64,000 nt of DNA from Rotaria sp. Silwood1 (Eukaryota > Rotifera > Eurotatoria > Philodinida > Philodinidae). Numbering within the stretch: position 1 is the first letter of the stretch; each line of letters begins with the position of its first letter. A program made the position numbers and the translations under genes. The notes beneath the pieces are model-generated. The model had not been told where the DNA came from, did not search any database, and saw nothing but the letters and a program-made list of their open reading frames with translations. The stretch is from NCBI GenBank assembly GCA_905250075.1, contig CAJNOP010000297.1, positions 138,991-202,990 on the forward strand. Reading direction: 5' to 3'. This document shows positions 12,714-28,135 of the stretch, piece by piece.

Positions 12714-15104
12714 ACTTGAATTTATTCTCCAAATAAACATTCATCTATAGAATAACAAAAATAACAGATAGTCGAATTATATTTGTAAATTATCAATTCA
12801 TTTGAGTGAAAACATATGTTGAACTGTCTGGTTAAAAATTGAAAAGTTTGTTTGAAAAAGCAAATCGAACAGACTATATTCTATTCAATGTTATCGTATT
12901 ACATTTTTTTTAATCTACATCTATAATGAAATAAGAAAACATCTAGAAGTACATGATGAAAATTTGAGGAAATAATGAATATGAGAACTACAGTGATCAC
13001 TTTATCTTGACACTTTTTAAAACAAATAATAGATCGAATGAAATTTTGATTGTTAGAGAAGTAAGTGAAATAATTCTTCAATTTTACATAATAAAGTTAA
13101 GATTTTATTTATTTATGCATCAAGTCATAGAGTAGGAGAAACTTTTAAAAGAGAGTAAAGGGAACTACTTTTCAAGCAAATATACAACGAACAAGGAATG
13201 GTCCAACCCTATGATCACTAATACTGTTTAATGAGCAATGATTTCTATCCTACAATTTTATAGCTAGTTTTTATTGTTTGATCTTGTAATAATGAAAAAT
13301 CTCTTTTTATTATGATATCAAAATAAAGAAATATTGTACTTTTTTCACTAACGACGAAGATTTCTTTATCTCTATTTCATAAGGCAGGAATACACTAAAA
13401 CAGAGATTGAATCAAATAAAATAAACGGAAACAAAAAATGAAAAAAATAACTATTCTGTAAAATAGAGAAGTTCCATTACAAATAACCATGTAGTGTTGT
13501 TTGTCGCACAAAAACAAACAAATAGAAGCTTTTAAATTCATAACTATCTATTGTCTTTTAATAAATTATGAAAAAACATATGAAGCTATGTATCTATAAT
13601 ATTGTTTGTCTTCATACTTTAAAAATTGCAAACGATTAGTAAGAAGAGTTGTTAGTTTCTTTTGTTTCATCACACTTTAATACATTAATTATCATCTATA
13701 TTTAAAAAATCAAATTTGCACGAATTCCTATTAATATATTCAAGGTAAGTATTCAATCTAACCCATCAAGTGAATAGTAGTTGTCCATTTTTTATATTTC
13801 ACGGTAACATTTAACATGATCGTATCAATGACTCATTAGCAACGAACACAGGATAAACAAAATAAGTCGTTAAAATAGTTTATTCATATTTTCAGTTATA
13901 TCGTTCCATTTTATACTACATAACTTCAATATATTTTTATATATGCGAGTGCATTTATGTTTTGCTAAATATTCTGTGAAAAAACAAATACAAGTACTAC
14001 ATGGAAGACTCACGTCATTGTTCTTGAATATATATCAGAGAAACATTCGTATGAGTAACCTTGAGAGTATATAAACATCATTCGTACACATAAAAAGTTC
14101 CAGTATTCATGCGATAAGTATTTTCACTAGAGTTGCTACAAAGATAATCAGCTGGTATGTTCAAGTTGGAGAAAAAAAAGCTTGTGGCATGCAGAGTAGA
14201 GGTGATGTCTAGAGAACTTCATTAAATTTCAATGAATGCAAGTAAAATTAAATGTATGAGTTGTAACATTTTTATGATTAAATTTTCCGAAATTTGAAAA
14301 ATAAGAATATCAAACTTTGCATTGGTGTCTATTTTAACCATTTGCATTTATAAAATTATTGAAATTAGTTAAATAATTTTTAAATTTGGTTTTTATATTC
14401 ACAAATGAGCAGATACGATATGGACTTGATCGGTAAGGCATCTTCAATGTTCTTTCGAGAATCAAAGACTATCAAGTAGTGTCTCTAGTAGCATTCGATT
14501 AAAATCTGATCTATATTTTATACAATCGTCTCTGGCGATATTCAAAACGATGGTTAGTATAAACTCAACATTAGTATTTTACAATGAATGCATAATACCG
14601 ATACAACTTGAGGAAAAGATTTCGAAGTATTCTGTATGAGACTATTCAAATATTAATAACTCATGTCGTTAGTGTACAAAAAAACTGCTCGACATATATA
14701 GTCTGTAAAACATGCAAGCAATATCATATGATCTTTAATCTGTCAGAGAATCTGTTTAGACGAGAGAATCTTATATCATAAAACGAAAAGAGTTCAAATG
14801 AGAATTTAATTTCAAAAAAGATGGAGAAATGGATTTTAGCAACTATAACGAACAGTATGAGTCAAAAAGCACTTTGTAGAAAAACAGTCGTATCTAATGT
14901 GATCTATAGAAATTTTGTCTTTAATAGCTTTCACAAGATATGTCGACATAACAAGTTCAAATGAAGGCAAAATTTGAGAGGAGCTCATGCATTTTTACTT
15001 TGACAGAACATCTCGAAATAATCCATTCGACAATATTCTCTTTGATTCGATAAGAGAAGACTTACTTTGATTGCAAAGATAATGTGGTCCATTTCAGACT
15101 TCTA
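12714..15104. repeat. Tandem unit 3, truncated before its Ly6-like gene
   Basis: Third copy of the unit, anchored at 14701 to 8643 and 2097. Similarity runs through 'ttgcaaagataatgtgg' (15074 onward, compare 2442 and 9041) and stops at about 15104. The next base begins a telomere-like inverted repeat. In units 1 and 2 the Ly6-like gene lies roughly 450 bp further on; here that part is missing and unrelated DNA leads into the EF-2 gene. Confidence 0.75.
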
Positions 15105-15177
15105 CGTGGGTGTGTGTGGGTGTGGTGTAGGTGTGGATGAAGAAATAATTTTCACATTTACACCTACACCCACACCC
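15105..15177. repeat. Telomere-like inverted repeat (TGTGGG-type), locus 1
   Basis: Left arm 15106-15136 is built of GTGGGTGTG-like words. A short AT-rich spacer follows, then right arm 15159-15177 with CACCTACACCCACACCC. It marks the exact break in homology of unit 3. Confidence 0.75.
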
Positions 15178-15468
15178 TTTATCGGATCTGTCAAGCATCT
15201 AGCTCGGAAATATCAAAGATTGTCGCTAGGAAAGTGTTTGAGTTACGCTAATAGCAGTTCAATACTAATGATAATCTATTAAATTATATTTGTAATTATA
15301 ATAGAAGAGTCTTAGCATTTTTTTAAAGATTAATATGAAGTCGACATCCCCAATTAAGTCAATATAAAAATCTTATTCAATCTGTTTTAATTTCTAAAAA
15401 AAACAAAACAGATGTGAAAAACATTATACTGTTTGTGAATAGATAATAAATACTAGATGGTATTTCGT

Positions 15469-18851
<3,383 letters not shown>

Positions 18852-21776
18852 GTTTGTATTTGATTTTTTTATATTCAAACTGAAATGATTAATAAAAGAT
18901 TTTACGTCCAATTATATAGAATTTCTGAAGAAAAAAAAAACAAATAAATGAATAGTGTATATTTACAAATAATTTAATGATCCAGCATAATATGAGATTG
19001 CTTTTATCAACTAAAACAAGAACTCAGTTTAAAAAAATCGTATATTTTTCTGACTTTTCCGCTAGAACTATGTATCATCTGTATAAGGGTCGTGTGAAGT
19101 GAGTCTGAATTCATGCTATGCACATCGAATATACATCCTGCTTCTACACGTGATGAACTTAAAGCAACCTTTGGTGTGTGGACAACGTTGCCATGCGCCG
19201 AGCATGTTAGTTTGCTTGTTAATCAATTGGAAAAAAATGTTTTTTGAGCGTCAAATTAATTATATGTTAAACAAGAAAAAAAAATAGTATTCTGACAAAT
19301 AAATAACAACACATAAATAATGAATACATTGAAGATCAATAAAAAGTAGAGTCATAAAGAAGAACAGTAAATTCATAACAACAAAGCAGATCGAACTTTT
19401 TGAGGGCGAGAATGAGGATGCTGGTATGAATGAAGGTAAGGATGCGGGTGTTCGTGGGAGTGAGGGTGAAAGAAGGATGAGAATGAGGGTAACAGTAAAG
19501 GCTAGAATTAGGGTATGGATTTGGTTGAGGGTGAAACTGTTTTGACATAAAACTTGACTATGATGCCAATAGTAACAAATCTATTATGTATGAAAAAATG
19601 AGTCGTTTGTTTGGCGTGACTCACAAATTCTCATTAGATTAATCTTGATTGAATAACGTTAATAGAATGTGGCAGCTTGATACATATACACTATAAGCAT
19701 CATTGACTTTAGATATATTAATTAATAACTTGTCTATTGTTCTTATTTGTTTTTTTATTTGATGCTCAATTGTCTCTTTTTTTTTGGTGCTCAAAACACA
19801 CCTCGTCCTAATCAATTTCTATTCATTAGTTGAAAACTTTATTCAAATTGAATAATATTATCAATTAATATATTGATTATTCAAAGACCAAGGATTCTTA
19901 TTAATACAAAACAGAAAATTCATAAGAACAATATTGAATTCAATGATGATTTTAGACTTCGCATCGCATTGCTGAAATTTTCACTTTTTCATAAGAATTC
20001 CATTGGTTTCATATTTGTTAAATCATAGAAACACCTTCACTGCCATAAATGATAAGCATAAGATCTTAAACCATGGCTAAAGATTTATACATGAGAGTAT
20101 ACAGTCACATGATATCAGTAAGTTCAATATTGGTGTTATGAATTTTCTGTCTTGACTTAATAGGAATCATTACTCTTTGAACAATCAATGTATCATTTGA
20201 TTATATTATTAAATTTGAGAATAAAATCTTCAAGTCACAAATAAATATTGATTAACAACCAAAGTAACATATCCTGAACAATCAAAAAAGTATGATAATA
20301 AGTTTTTCAAAACAAAACTAACTTGAAAAGTTGTAAGTTTTCAAGTAATCATTTGTGTTGTGTATCAAAAACCCATGAAGCATGTTTTCATTAACAAAAA
20401 GTTTATTTCGAAAAGATGAGAAAATGTTCAGATATTGGAAAAATACTGAGACGGCTATTTATTCTGCCACATCCGTTTAGATGATGATTCTTTTCATTTT
20501 TCTTCTCCATGTTTTATTTTAGGAATATAACAAAGTATTTAAATAAAATCGACTGTTAAAATAATGATGAAAGTTAAATAATGTTAATAATACATTGTGT
20601 TTTAATAATAAATGAATGATTTTCTGGAGAAATTTTTCTTGCTATATCTGTCTTGAATTTGAAACTGCCATCCGACCCATAAGTTGTCTGATTCGAGTTC
20701 GAATATAAATGAAGGTCAGGGAAAGTAGGATCAATCCGAAAGTAATTAGAAAGATTTGGATAGAAACTCTTCTGTGAATTAACGAAAAAATAACGTTTTC
20801 TTCACCTTAATTCGAGCTCGAACTGACTAAAACCATTTGCTCATTGTTACAGAATGATCTCGAATATGCATGAGTTGTGCATATTTATTGAAGACGCCCG
20901 ATGTAACAGAGATATAAGGTTAGGAACATGGTGTTCAAATGACTGTTTAGATGAATCAATATAGATTTTAAAGCTAGGTCAAATTGAAAAATGAAATGGT
21001 ATGCTCTCGATTTTATTTATTTGCTGCTATATTTCGTGCCCTCGATAGCAGAAGAATTACTTTACTGCATCTTATATAGAAACTTTCGTGTTTCTTGCGA
21101 AATCTTACGACGTTTCAAATCCTAAGAATTATAACTTGAACTAGAAGAACTCTGATCATAATTTCTAGCGACTAGACATTGGTGATTGACATCACTATAA
21201 TGTATGATGATTTGCTCTATGTATGTGAAAATTGTGATTCTTAGCATTTTTCGTATTGGACTATTGGTAATGAGTTTGGTGATAATTGGTTTATGGCAGA
21301 TGAAGGTGAGGTTATAATACTGACACCGCGTGCTAACCTATCCCTTTCGATGTAGTGATGTCTATGATTCATAAGTCATTGAAAAAAACCTTTTCGGGTA
21401 AGGTATGTGGATATTTGTTAGAAGTTGTCATTGGCGAACAGTTATTTCGGAAAAGATGATAGAATGAAACAGATCTTCCTTTATTCGTTAATAGAAGCAG
21501 TAATTATTTTTAAGGTTAATATTTCATCGCTATTTTACATATACGTCAGCTTGAAGAACTAATACGGCGAATGTAAATTACAGAAGAAAAATTCAATAAT
21601 ACAATCTTTGACATCACTCATATCTAAAAAGAAGTGAACTATTGTTAGGGTCATGACAAGTGATACCTGTAAATACACGCGTCAAAGATGATAAAAAGTA
21701 GGAGATATTGTCGGTTAAATCGAATTCGAATTAGCATCTGCCAAGCAAATAACAGATTAAGTTTGAAACTCTAATT
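18852..21776. other. Spacer upstream of EF-2; no gene recognised
   Basis: The first few hundred bases should include the EF-2 promoter and 5' leader, but I see no defined element. 19405-19530 is a degenerate G-rich patch with GAGGGTGA-like words, possibly an eroded relative of the telomere-like arrays. The rest is ordinary AT-rich sequence with frequent stops in all frames. Confidence 0.5.
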
Positions 21777-22500
21777 TTATTGATTTGAACGTATCGGATT
21801 CTTCATGACTCTCCGAAAATCCTTAATTGCGTGAAGAATAGTATTACATTGAGGTCGATTGGCGAATATTTTTGTGATACAACCACCAGAATTCAGCATA
21901 TTGTAAATATGTGTGAAGAAAGCGATTGTCTTTGTTGGTTGTTTCGATGATACGTGCATCTTTGAAGATTGTTCATACAAATTTACCACTTGCCTATGTC
22001 ACCTCTGGTAGATCGATAAATGGATAACTAAGAATGAATCCATTGACAAGATTACGTTGTATTTTGATGTAATATGTGTCACGAGGAGCAATTAGAATCA
22101 ATAGAGATGCATATCTAAAAAAAATCAAAATTTTGATGCTGTTCGATGAAGATTTTTTCTTTTCATAATATCTTGCTAAAAGCTACAAATTTCACTGCTA
22201 TCATCGTTATTCTTGCGTTTGATTTGACCGTCGATATACAGTTCATTCCATTCGGAATGACGTTGTTTGAGACTAGCATCGAGCATAGCATCAATATTCA
22301 CCAACGAACTATTTTCGACATACGCTACCAATTTAACCCAACAAATAGAATTACCTGACGGCTTCTAAACATAGCACACATCATCTTTATGTTGTGCACC
22401 ACATTTATATTTCTTCCACACATTCGTATTCTTGATTAATGCCAAATTGTCATCCAAATAATGATCGAGTGTTATTGGCTCGTATTTAACAGCCGTGTGA
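21777..22500 (-). pseudogene. Decayed gene, possibly START-domain lipid-binding protein
   Basis: On the minus strand one frame from about 22500 to 22090 is coding-like but interrupted by stops. It includes VWKKYKCGAQHKDDVCYV, then after a stop CWVKLVAYVENSS and HSEWNELYIDGQIKRKNNDD. A second block begins after a splice-acceptor-like TTTTTTTTAG near 22108: YASLLILIAPRDTYYIKIQR, followed by more stops, then in another frame ITKIFANRPQCNTILHAIKDF. The order 'W-K-V ... EWN ... LLI..PRDTYYI' resembles the START fold as in acyl-CoA thioesterase 11/12-type proteins, but this is pattern recognition only. At least three in-frame stops and a frame change make it a pseudogene. Identity confidence is low; that it once coded is fairly likely. 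Confidence 0.35.
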
Positions 22501-23873
22501 CTTGTTTGTTGATGTTATTGTTGTTGTTACTTTTCGCTTGTTCGTTCTTCACCTGTGCACCTCTCTCGCTTCGAAGACTCCAATGAATAACCTGACGCTG
22601 TCGAATGCATGTAAATATTTTGCTTGTTGCATTTTTTTTCATCATGTGTTCGCAATGTTATGTTGTAATCGAATAGAGCAAATATTTTGTTTGTCTAAAA
22701 CTATGTGCAAAAGGAAATAAAATAGAAATTATTGTTATTTCTTACATTAATTTCATAGGTTGGGATCCAGAACAGAAGGAAAAATGCGTTAATTGATTTC
22801 GAAGAAATGATTATATAGTGAATTTTTTTTTGAACCATTTATATTGATTATGCATTTTGTATTGAACCAACCGTGAATCGAGACAATTTTGATTAAATGA
22901 AGTTTACTGCGTATTAAAGGTGGTCAATTTATGTCTGTATGCTTTCAAGTATTTACTGACCACTTAACTGTTAAAATGGATTAAGTTTAACAAGACTTTC
23001 TCGATGAAATATTTTCTACATACAAAATTGCAGAATGCGTCTCCATAGAAAGCTAAAGGAGCACGTATAGTACTATTGAATAGAATGAATATTCATATTC
23101 AAGCGATGAGAGCTAAGGTGAAAGATTACGATACGAAGCTTATTCGTGCCTTTCGATAGGCAGATTGTATTCGAATTCTCAATAATTTTTCGTTTCCCAT
23201 TTAAAAAAAGGTATCACGTTCGTTTCTGTGCTCTTTCCCATGGACGTTTTTGGTTGAAACATGATCAATTTTGTCAATTCGTCAGATTAGCAGTTATTTG
23301 CTTTTGATTGTATCATACTTCTATGTCTATTATACTTTAAATAAAATCGAATAAATCAAGTAAGCATTGAAAATTCATAGAAATATTATAAAACCTATTT
23401 TTCATCACAGGTTATCATTGTTTGAGTCTGATAAACTCAAAAATAAAAAAAAATGTAACAATGATAAAAAGCTATCGATAGATTATGTTCATCTGTAAGT
23501 TTTAAACCAACTTGTTAAAGGAAAATGAAATGAACAACAAAAAAGGAGATCAAATTAGGAGTTTCACCTCTGTTGATCATCTAACATTATTGCGACGGCC
23601 TTTGTGCGTCATCCCCATTACATCCGTGATTGAGAACATCTGCCGGACACATATATACGTGTTGATTATTCTTTTCTCTATTTATGCGCTTCTGACCTTA
23701 GTTCTTTGTTCGTGCTACATGCATCCTGAATCATTCGTAGAATAAAACATAGGCAAGTTAGGTGCTCCATCATGATTATTAACGCGATATTTTCAAACGT
23801 TTTAAGATATTTATTGTGAAGTATCATATAAATTCAGCGTTCACTTTATAGTATTTTCTTCATCTTTTTTTGA
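22501..23873. other. Spacer; nothing recognised
   Basis: Short frames at 22502-22720 and 23512-23745 have hydrophobic stretches but no start context, splice structure or recognisable family. I see no repeat structure. Confidence 0.4.
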
Positions 23874-24180
23874 ATGTTGATCACATATACTCTTGAACAT
23901 GTCGCACAACAATATGCATTACTTGTCAAAGAACAACGTCAAAAAGTGATTAACTATGAAAAATTACATGATAAATGGATAATGCATATAAATATAAATC
24001 GAAATCGTTTATTAGAATTATTTAATAGACTTAATAAAATTGAACAATCTATGAACAATACAAAAAATATTTTTCAACAATTTGATCATAGCAAATTATC
24101 ATAGAACCAAATATATTAATTCATTATAATGATATTAATTTATTTATACAACGATGGTCAGTGTTTCTTTTTTTTTAATA
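23874..24180 (+). pseudogene. Coiled-coil exon fragment
   Basis: An open frame of 76 residues, with heptad-like leucines (YALLVKEQRQKVINYEKLHD, NRLLELFNRLNKIEQSMNN), ends in TAG at 24102-24104. The coding character continues for about 20 codons in another frame (IHYNDINLFIQRW), so a one- or two-base shift is likely. This looks like one exon of a larger coiled-coil protein stranded next to the O-methyltransferase wreck. Family not recognised. Confidence 0.4.
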
Positions 24181-24860
24181 TTCTGAAAAGAAAAGAATCT
24201 TTTGTTTGTTTTTCACGAGAGAAAAGAACAATTATACTGATATTAATAATTTATAAACTCTTTCAATTAAAAATTTTCGTCGGTTATATGGCCAATCATG
24301 AATAATATATTTCAATGAAACAAGATCAATCATTGGAATTTTTTCAATTATTTCATTTGGTCATTTTGCATCAAAAAAATCACCAACCAGCTACATATTG
24401 AACATTTGAATGATCTATCGTTCATGATAAAGCATAACAAGTCACTTTAGGTAAATCAAGACTTAATGCATTAATATGTGGATATCGTTTAACAATTTTT
24501 CGACTAAGCTCACCTAATGAATCACCGATATCAAGTAATGTTGAATATGATGAAAAATCAACATGATCGCATAATTCATTTATTGTACAACATGTAAATG
24601 AAGACATTGTTTGTGCAAAGTAAATCATTGCACCATGTTTTTGTTTAAATATTGTTCAAAGACATGATTCTTCATTACTTTCTTCACTTGCTCTTATACT
24701 GGCATCGCAGTCGTCCTATATTTCCTATATTTTTCAAGTTAGTCCTATAATAGACTATATTTTGAGCTTTTTTCCTATATTCCTATATTTTTCAAAAAAT
24801 TAAAGATTATTATGGAAAGAACCATATTTCCTTCAAATAAATGCCTAGCATGTTGTTTAA

Positions 24861-25742
24861 CCCTTGCAGTACCGGCCGGGGTCATTTCTGACCCCAACCT
24901 AAAAAATATACAAATATGCTAAAAATATTGTTTTTTTCTCAGCTTTTTTCAGCTATTGGCATCGCTTAAGAGTACATCTATGTCGTTTCATCTAAAAGGG
25001 GATATACTTATTTTCCATATCGATTCAACCCCCTGATACAAAACTATGTCTTCAGTATCTATCAAATATATGAGGGAAAGGAAAAAAAATTTCAAAAGAT
25101 ATTCTAATGATTCATTTACTTATCTAAATGGGTATAAATTTTCGATTTTTTGAAAGGATTTTTGAATGGTTTATAGCTATCCAATCATAAAGGAAAATGA
25201 CTTATATCGTTGTAGATCAAATATACGATTTGCCTTCTTTTTCTATATAAAAGTTTTTTCTCAAATAATCTGCATCTAACTGTGTGTCGTATTGCAATTA
25301 CGAATATGACCAGTTCCATAGAAGAAGAAAATGATTCCGATTATTTTGACGATGAAAATAGTGGTTCGGAAACAGAAGATCATGAAAGTCAAACATCGGA
25401 TAATGATGATGAAATTGATTTAGAAAATCTTTAGAACCAATCATAAATGACAATTCTGCTCAAGCAAAACGAAAAAGATGTTCCTTTTGTGAACGTTCCA
25501 AGGACAAAAAAACATCAACTCAATGCAGTGTTTGTTCTGCGTTCGTTTGTGATGAACATTCTGTTAAACGTATTTTTTGTGACACTTGCTGCGAATAAAA
25601 AATGTCATTCTAGTAATTTTTTTATTGCGTCGAATATGAAAATAGCATATTTCCTCAGGGGAGTATCCCAGAGAACAAAAAAATATTTTATGAAAATATA
25701 TATTGTCAATATAGTACTTAAAATAGGCCGGTACTGCAAGGG
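24861..25742 (+). mobile_element. piggyBac element, internally deleted
   Basis: 882 bp, flanked by TTAA at 24857-24860 and 25743-25746. The terminal inverted repeats are perfect over 17 bp: CCCTTGCAGTACCGGCC and its reverse complement. Just inside the left end is a short palindrome, GGGGTCATTTCTGACCCC (24878-24895). The element keeps only the two ends of a transposase gene. TTAA duplication and CCC termini are diagnostic of the piggyBac superfamily. Confidence 0.92.
25306..25598 (+). pseudogene. piggyBac transposase remnant: acidic N-terminus plus C-terminal zinc-finger
   Basis: 25306-25434 encodes 42 residues beginning MTSSIEEENDSDYFDDENSG, an acidic leader like that of piggyBac transposases, then stops. 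In a different frame, 25437-25598 encodes the C-terminal cysteine-rich domain: KRKRCSFCERSKDKK, CSVCSAFVCDEH and RIFCDTCCE before TAA, the cross-brace zinc-binding pattern of piggyBac family C-termini. The catalytic DDD core is completely missing and the two parts are out of frame, so no transposase can be made. The internal deletion joins the gene ends. Confidence 0.85.
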
Positions 25743-27136
25743 TTAAATATTATCAGCGGCGTTCATAACATAATATAAAGCACGAAGGGCAATATTTTCT
25801 TTAAATTTTTTTCCATCTTAATATCACTTTTAAAAAAATTAAATTCAACACAAATGTATAGATTTATATGTGTTTCGTCAGTAGTTATCGCAATAAACAG
25901 TGAAAGAGCACATGCTAATCTATATATTTGTGATGAATTTTATTTCAAAAAAAGTGATAATAAGACAAAAGAAAATTTAAAGAAAGTTGCAGCTAGAAAG
26001 TGATTCTATTATGTTTGATAGTACTAGAAACGGTGGTGTTTATTTTCAAGTAGCATCAGAAACGAAGAAAACTTTTACCAATGCATCGACTATCTGTTAC
26101 TAAACCGATTATTTTGCTGTGCTTTAAATATGTATACATTTTGATAATATAGCTCTGAGACTGTTAGAAACTATAATAGTCTTGACAAAAGATATAGATT
26201 GTTTTCTTTACATTAAAAGAAAGCATTTTTGTGATCTTCATCTCAGTCAATTTTATAATATTTTTATGAGATGTAGGCAAGGGAGGAAAAACTGACTTTT
26301 TGATTTAAATCAAAAATGAAAATGAAAAACATCAGACAAATCAATGAAAATGGTAAAATTATTAATCTTTGAGCTTGAAAATATCAATCGAGAGTGAAAC
26401 AGTTGAAATCTGACTGTTTTTTTGCTTCTTTGGATTTTTCCGATTTTTTTAAATTTTTTAAAATTTTTCTGATTTTTTTGATTTTTCTTATTTTCTTCGT
26501 TTAAAATCAGTTGGTTTTAAATTAGAAAAATCAAGAGGAAAATCAAAAAAGTCAACAAAAATAATCTGATTTCACCTGTTTTCTCCTTGCATGTAGCTGT
26601 GAAATAGTTGAAGGTTAACCGAACATAAATTATTTCTTTTTGTCTTTGTATAAAATATTGCCATACTACTGTTTTTCATAACAAAGCTGTATTTTTATTT
26701 AGGTGAGCCGAGGTACGTTATAAGAACATCACCTACCATTCTGCAGTAGTGATTTTTACATGTCTAGTTGTTTTTAAACGAAATATTAGCGTCCTATATA
26801 TTTCCTCTATATCCGAGGACGATCCTATATATTTGAGATCTAACAATTCCTATATATTCCTATATATTTTTGAAGGGCTGCTGCGAACCAGCTCTTATAC
26901 CATATCGTAATGTTTCATTCAAACGAAGAAAGAATGTATATAAACGATAATCATCCCAAACACCAATGCCTAAACCAACATAATTTGGACGTTATGAAAC
27001 AAGATATGTACGTGTTACATTTGTACATTGATAACGATTAAAATTTGAACATTGTTTAAGTAAACGAAGATAAACAAGATATGATAACATTGTTAATGAG
27101 TTTTTAGATTTATCCATTTCTTCATCTGATAATGAG

Positions 27137-27857
27137 CAGTGGCGGCGGAGCATCATTGGACCGGGTGAGGCTCATAATATTTTTTTGTCTGCTATCAAAT
27201 TTTGTCAAAGCATCAAGGAGAATATAAGTCTTCTTTTTATTGACCCTCAGTAGAAACCAAAACGGTCATCATGAAACAAGAATGATTAGCAAGCATCAAA
27301 ACGTAATTTTCTTTGTTCATTCTTTGATGCAAAAGTTGAACAAAGACTTCTCAAGTCAATAGAATCTATCCTTTCTTTGTATATACCAGAGATGTCCATC
27401 GCGGCGCTGCCGCGGCAGGCTTTTTAAAAAACCATCGGGGCAGCGGCAGGATTTATTTTGAAGAACATTGAAAAACTGCATGAATTTAATAGAATTTCAG
27501 GGTTTGCAGATGGAACACCCCGAGACTGAATGAATCTGGTGGACTAGTACCAATATCTGTGATCAAATATAGTTGCAGCAGTGAAATTAGAAACACTTCT
27601 TTGAAATCCGCCGCGGCACGTTTATTTTACAATTCATCGCGGCGCGGCAGCGGCAGATTTTCAGCTGCGATGGACATCTCTGTTATATACATGTATATAT
27701 ATCCGAATATATCTGGATGTGTTAGATACTTAACATAACAAATCCTGATAATACAAAGTAACAGTATTCAGTCTTAAATCAAGAGAGGCTGAGCTTCATC
27801 TGCTGAAAACCAGGTGAGGCTCCAGCCTCATGGGTCTCATAGGCTCCGCCGCCACTG
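27137..27857. mobile_element. hAT-type MITE (CAGTGGCGGCGGAGC ends)
   Basis: Terminal inverted repeats CAGTGGCGGCGGAGC and GCTCCGCCGCCACTG. 8-bp target duplication ATAATGAG (27129-27136) and ATAACGAG (27858-27865), one mismatch. 721 bp including a 296-bp insert of another MITE. No coding capacity. It interrupts the O-methyltransferase N-terminal region. Confidence 0.88.
27387..27682. mobile_element. Second hAT-type MITE nested in the first
   Basis: Ends CAGAGATGTCCATCGC and GCGATGGACATCTCTG, with GC-rich subterminal CGCGGCGCGGCAGCGGC blocks in inverted orientation. Target duplication GTATATAC (27379-27386) and TTATATAC (27683-27690), 7 of 8 matching. 296 bp, non-coding. It must be younger than its host MITE. 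Confidence 0.88.
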
Positions 27858-28135
27858 ATAACGAGCGTGTTGGAGATTCATCAGTCATTGTAAGTAGATT
27901 CAATCGAATGGCAACAAAAAGTACTTGAGAACGTACAAATGAACATAATGTATGTTTTAATAAACTATCTAATGTTGGTGCCGATATATTGGAATTATTA
28001 TCATCACTATATGATGATATATAGATCTAAAAACAAAGTAATTGAGTTAATAGAAAATAAGAAATGCACTCAAATAAATTTAAGAAAAATATTAGAATAA
28101 ACTGTTTTAAATCCATATTTTAGGTAAACAATCTA

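Larger units (their letters stand above)
24699..26891. mobile_element. DNA transposon with 8-bp target duplication (hAT-like ends)
   Basis: Perfect 8-bp direct repeats CTCTTATA at 24691-24698 and 26892-26899 flank it. Imperfect terminal inverted repeats are CTGGCATCGCAGTCGTCC on the left and, in reverse complement, CTGGTTCGCAGCAGCCC on the right. Both subterminal regions contain direct TCCTATAT words. Length is 2193 bp, of which about 886 bp is the piggyBac copy plus its duplicated TTAA. No transposase is visible, so it is non-autonomous. The 8-bp duplication suggests hAT, but the CTGG terminus is atypical. Confidence 0.8.
24240..28030 (-). pseudogene. O-methyltransferase (ASMT/COMT-like) broken by nested transposons
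   Basis: Three pieces in minus-strand order: about 27866-28030 and 26900-27128 (N-terminal dimerisation region, with SLTMLSYLVYLRLLKQC and RPNYVGLGIGVWDD), then 24240-24690 (SAM-binding and catalytic region). The last piece has LLDIGDSLGELSRKIVKRYP followed by LSLDLP, the class I SAM-binding motif in the plant/animal small-molecule O-methyltransferase style, then VAGDFFDAK, an in-frame stop, and YIIHDWP, whose HDW is the catalytic His block. The joins coincide exactly with target-site duplications at 24691/26892 and 27129/27858. There are further in-frame stops (for example before RPNYVG), so it is dead regardless of the insertions. Family members methylate hydroxyls, as in the last step of melatonin synthesis. 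Confidence 0.75.

Noticed and set aside
7027-13081. Similar ~60-codon minus-strand frames at 7027-7224 and 12899-13081
   Set aside because: Their similarity reflects the near-identical DNA block; low-complexity F/I/K/S composition and no family resemblance.
23512-23745. Small protein with a hydrophobic segment upstream of the coiled-coil fragment
   Set aside because: No splice link to 23874, no signal of conservation, and chance hydrophobic frames are common in AT-rich DNA.
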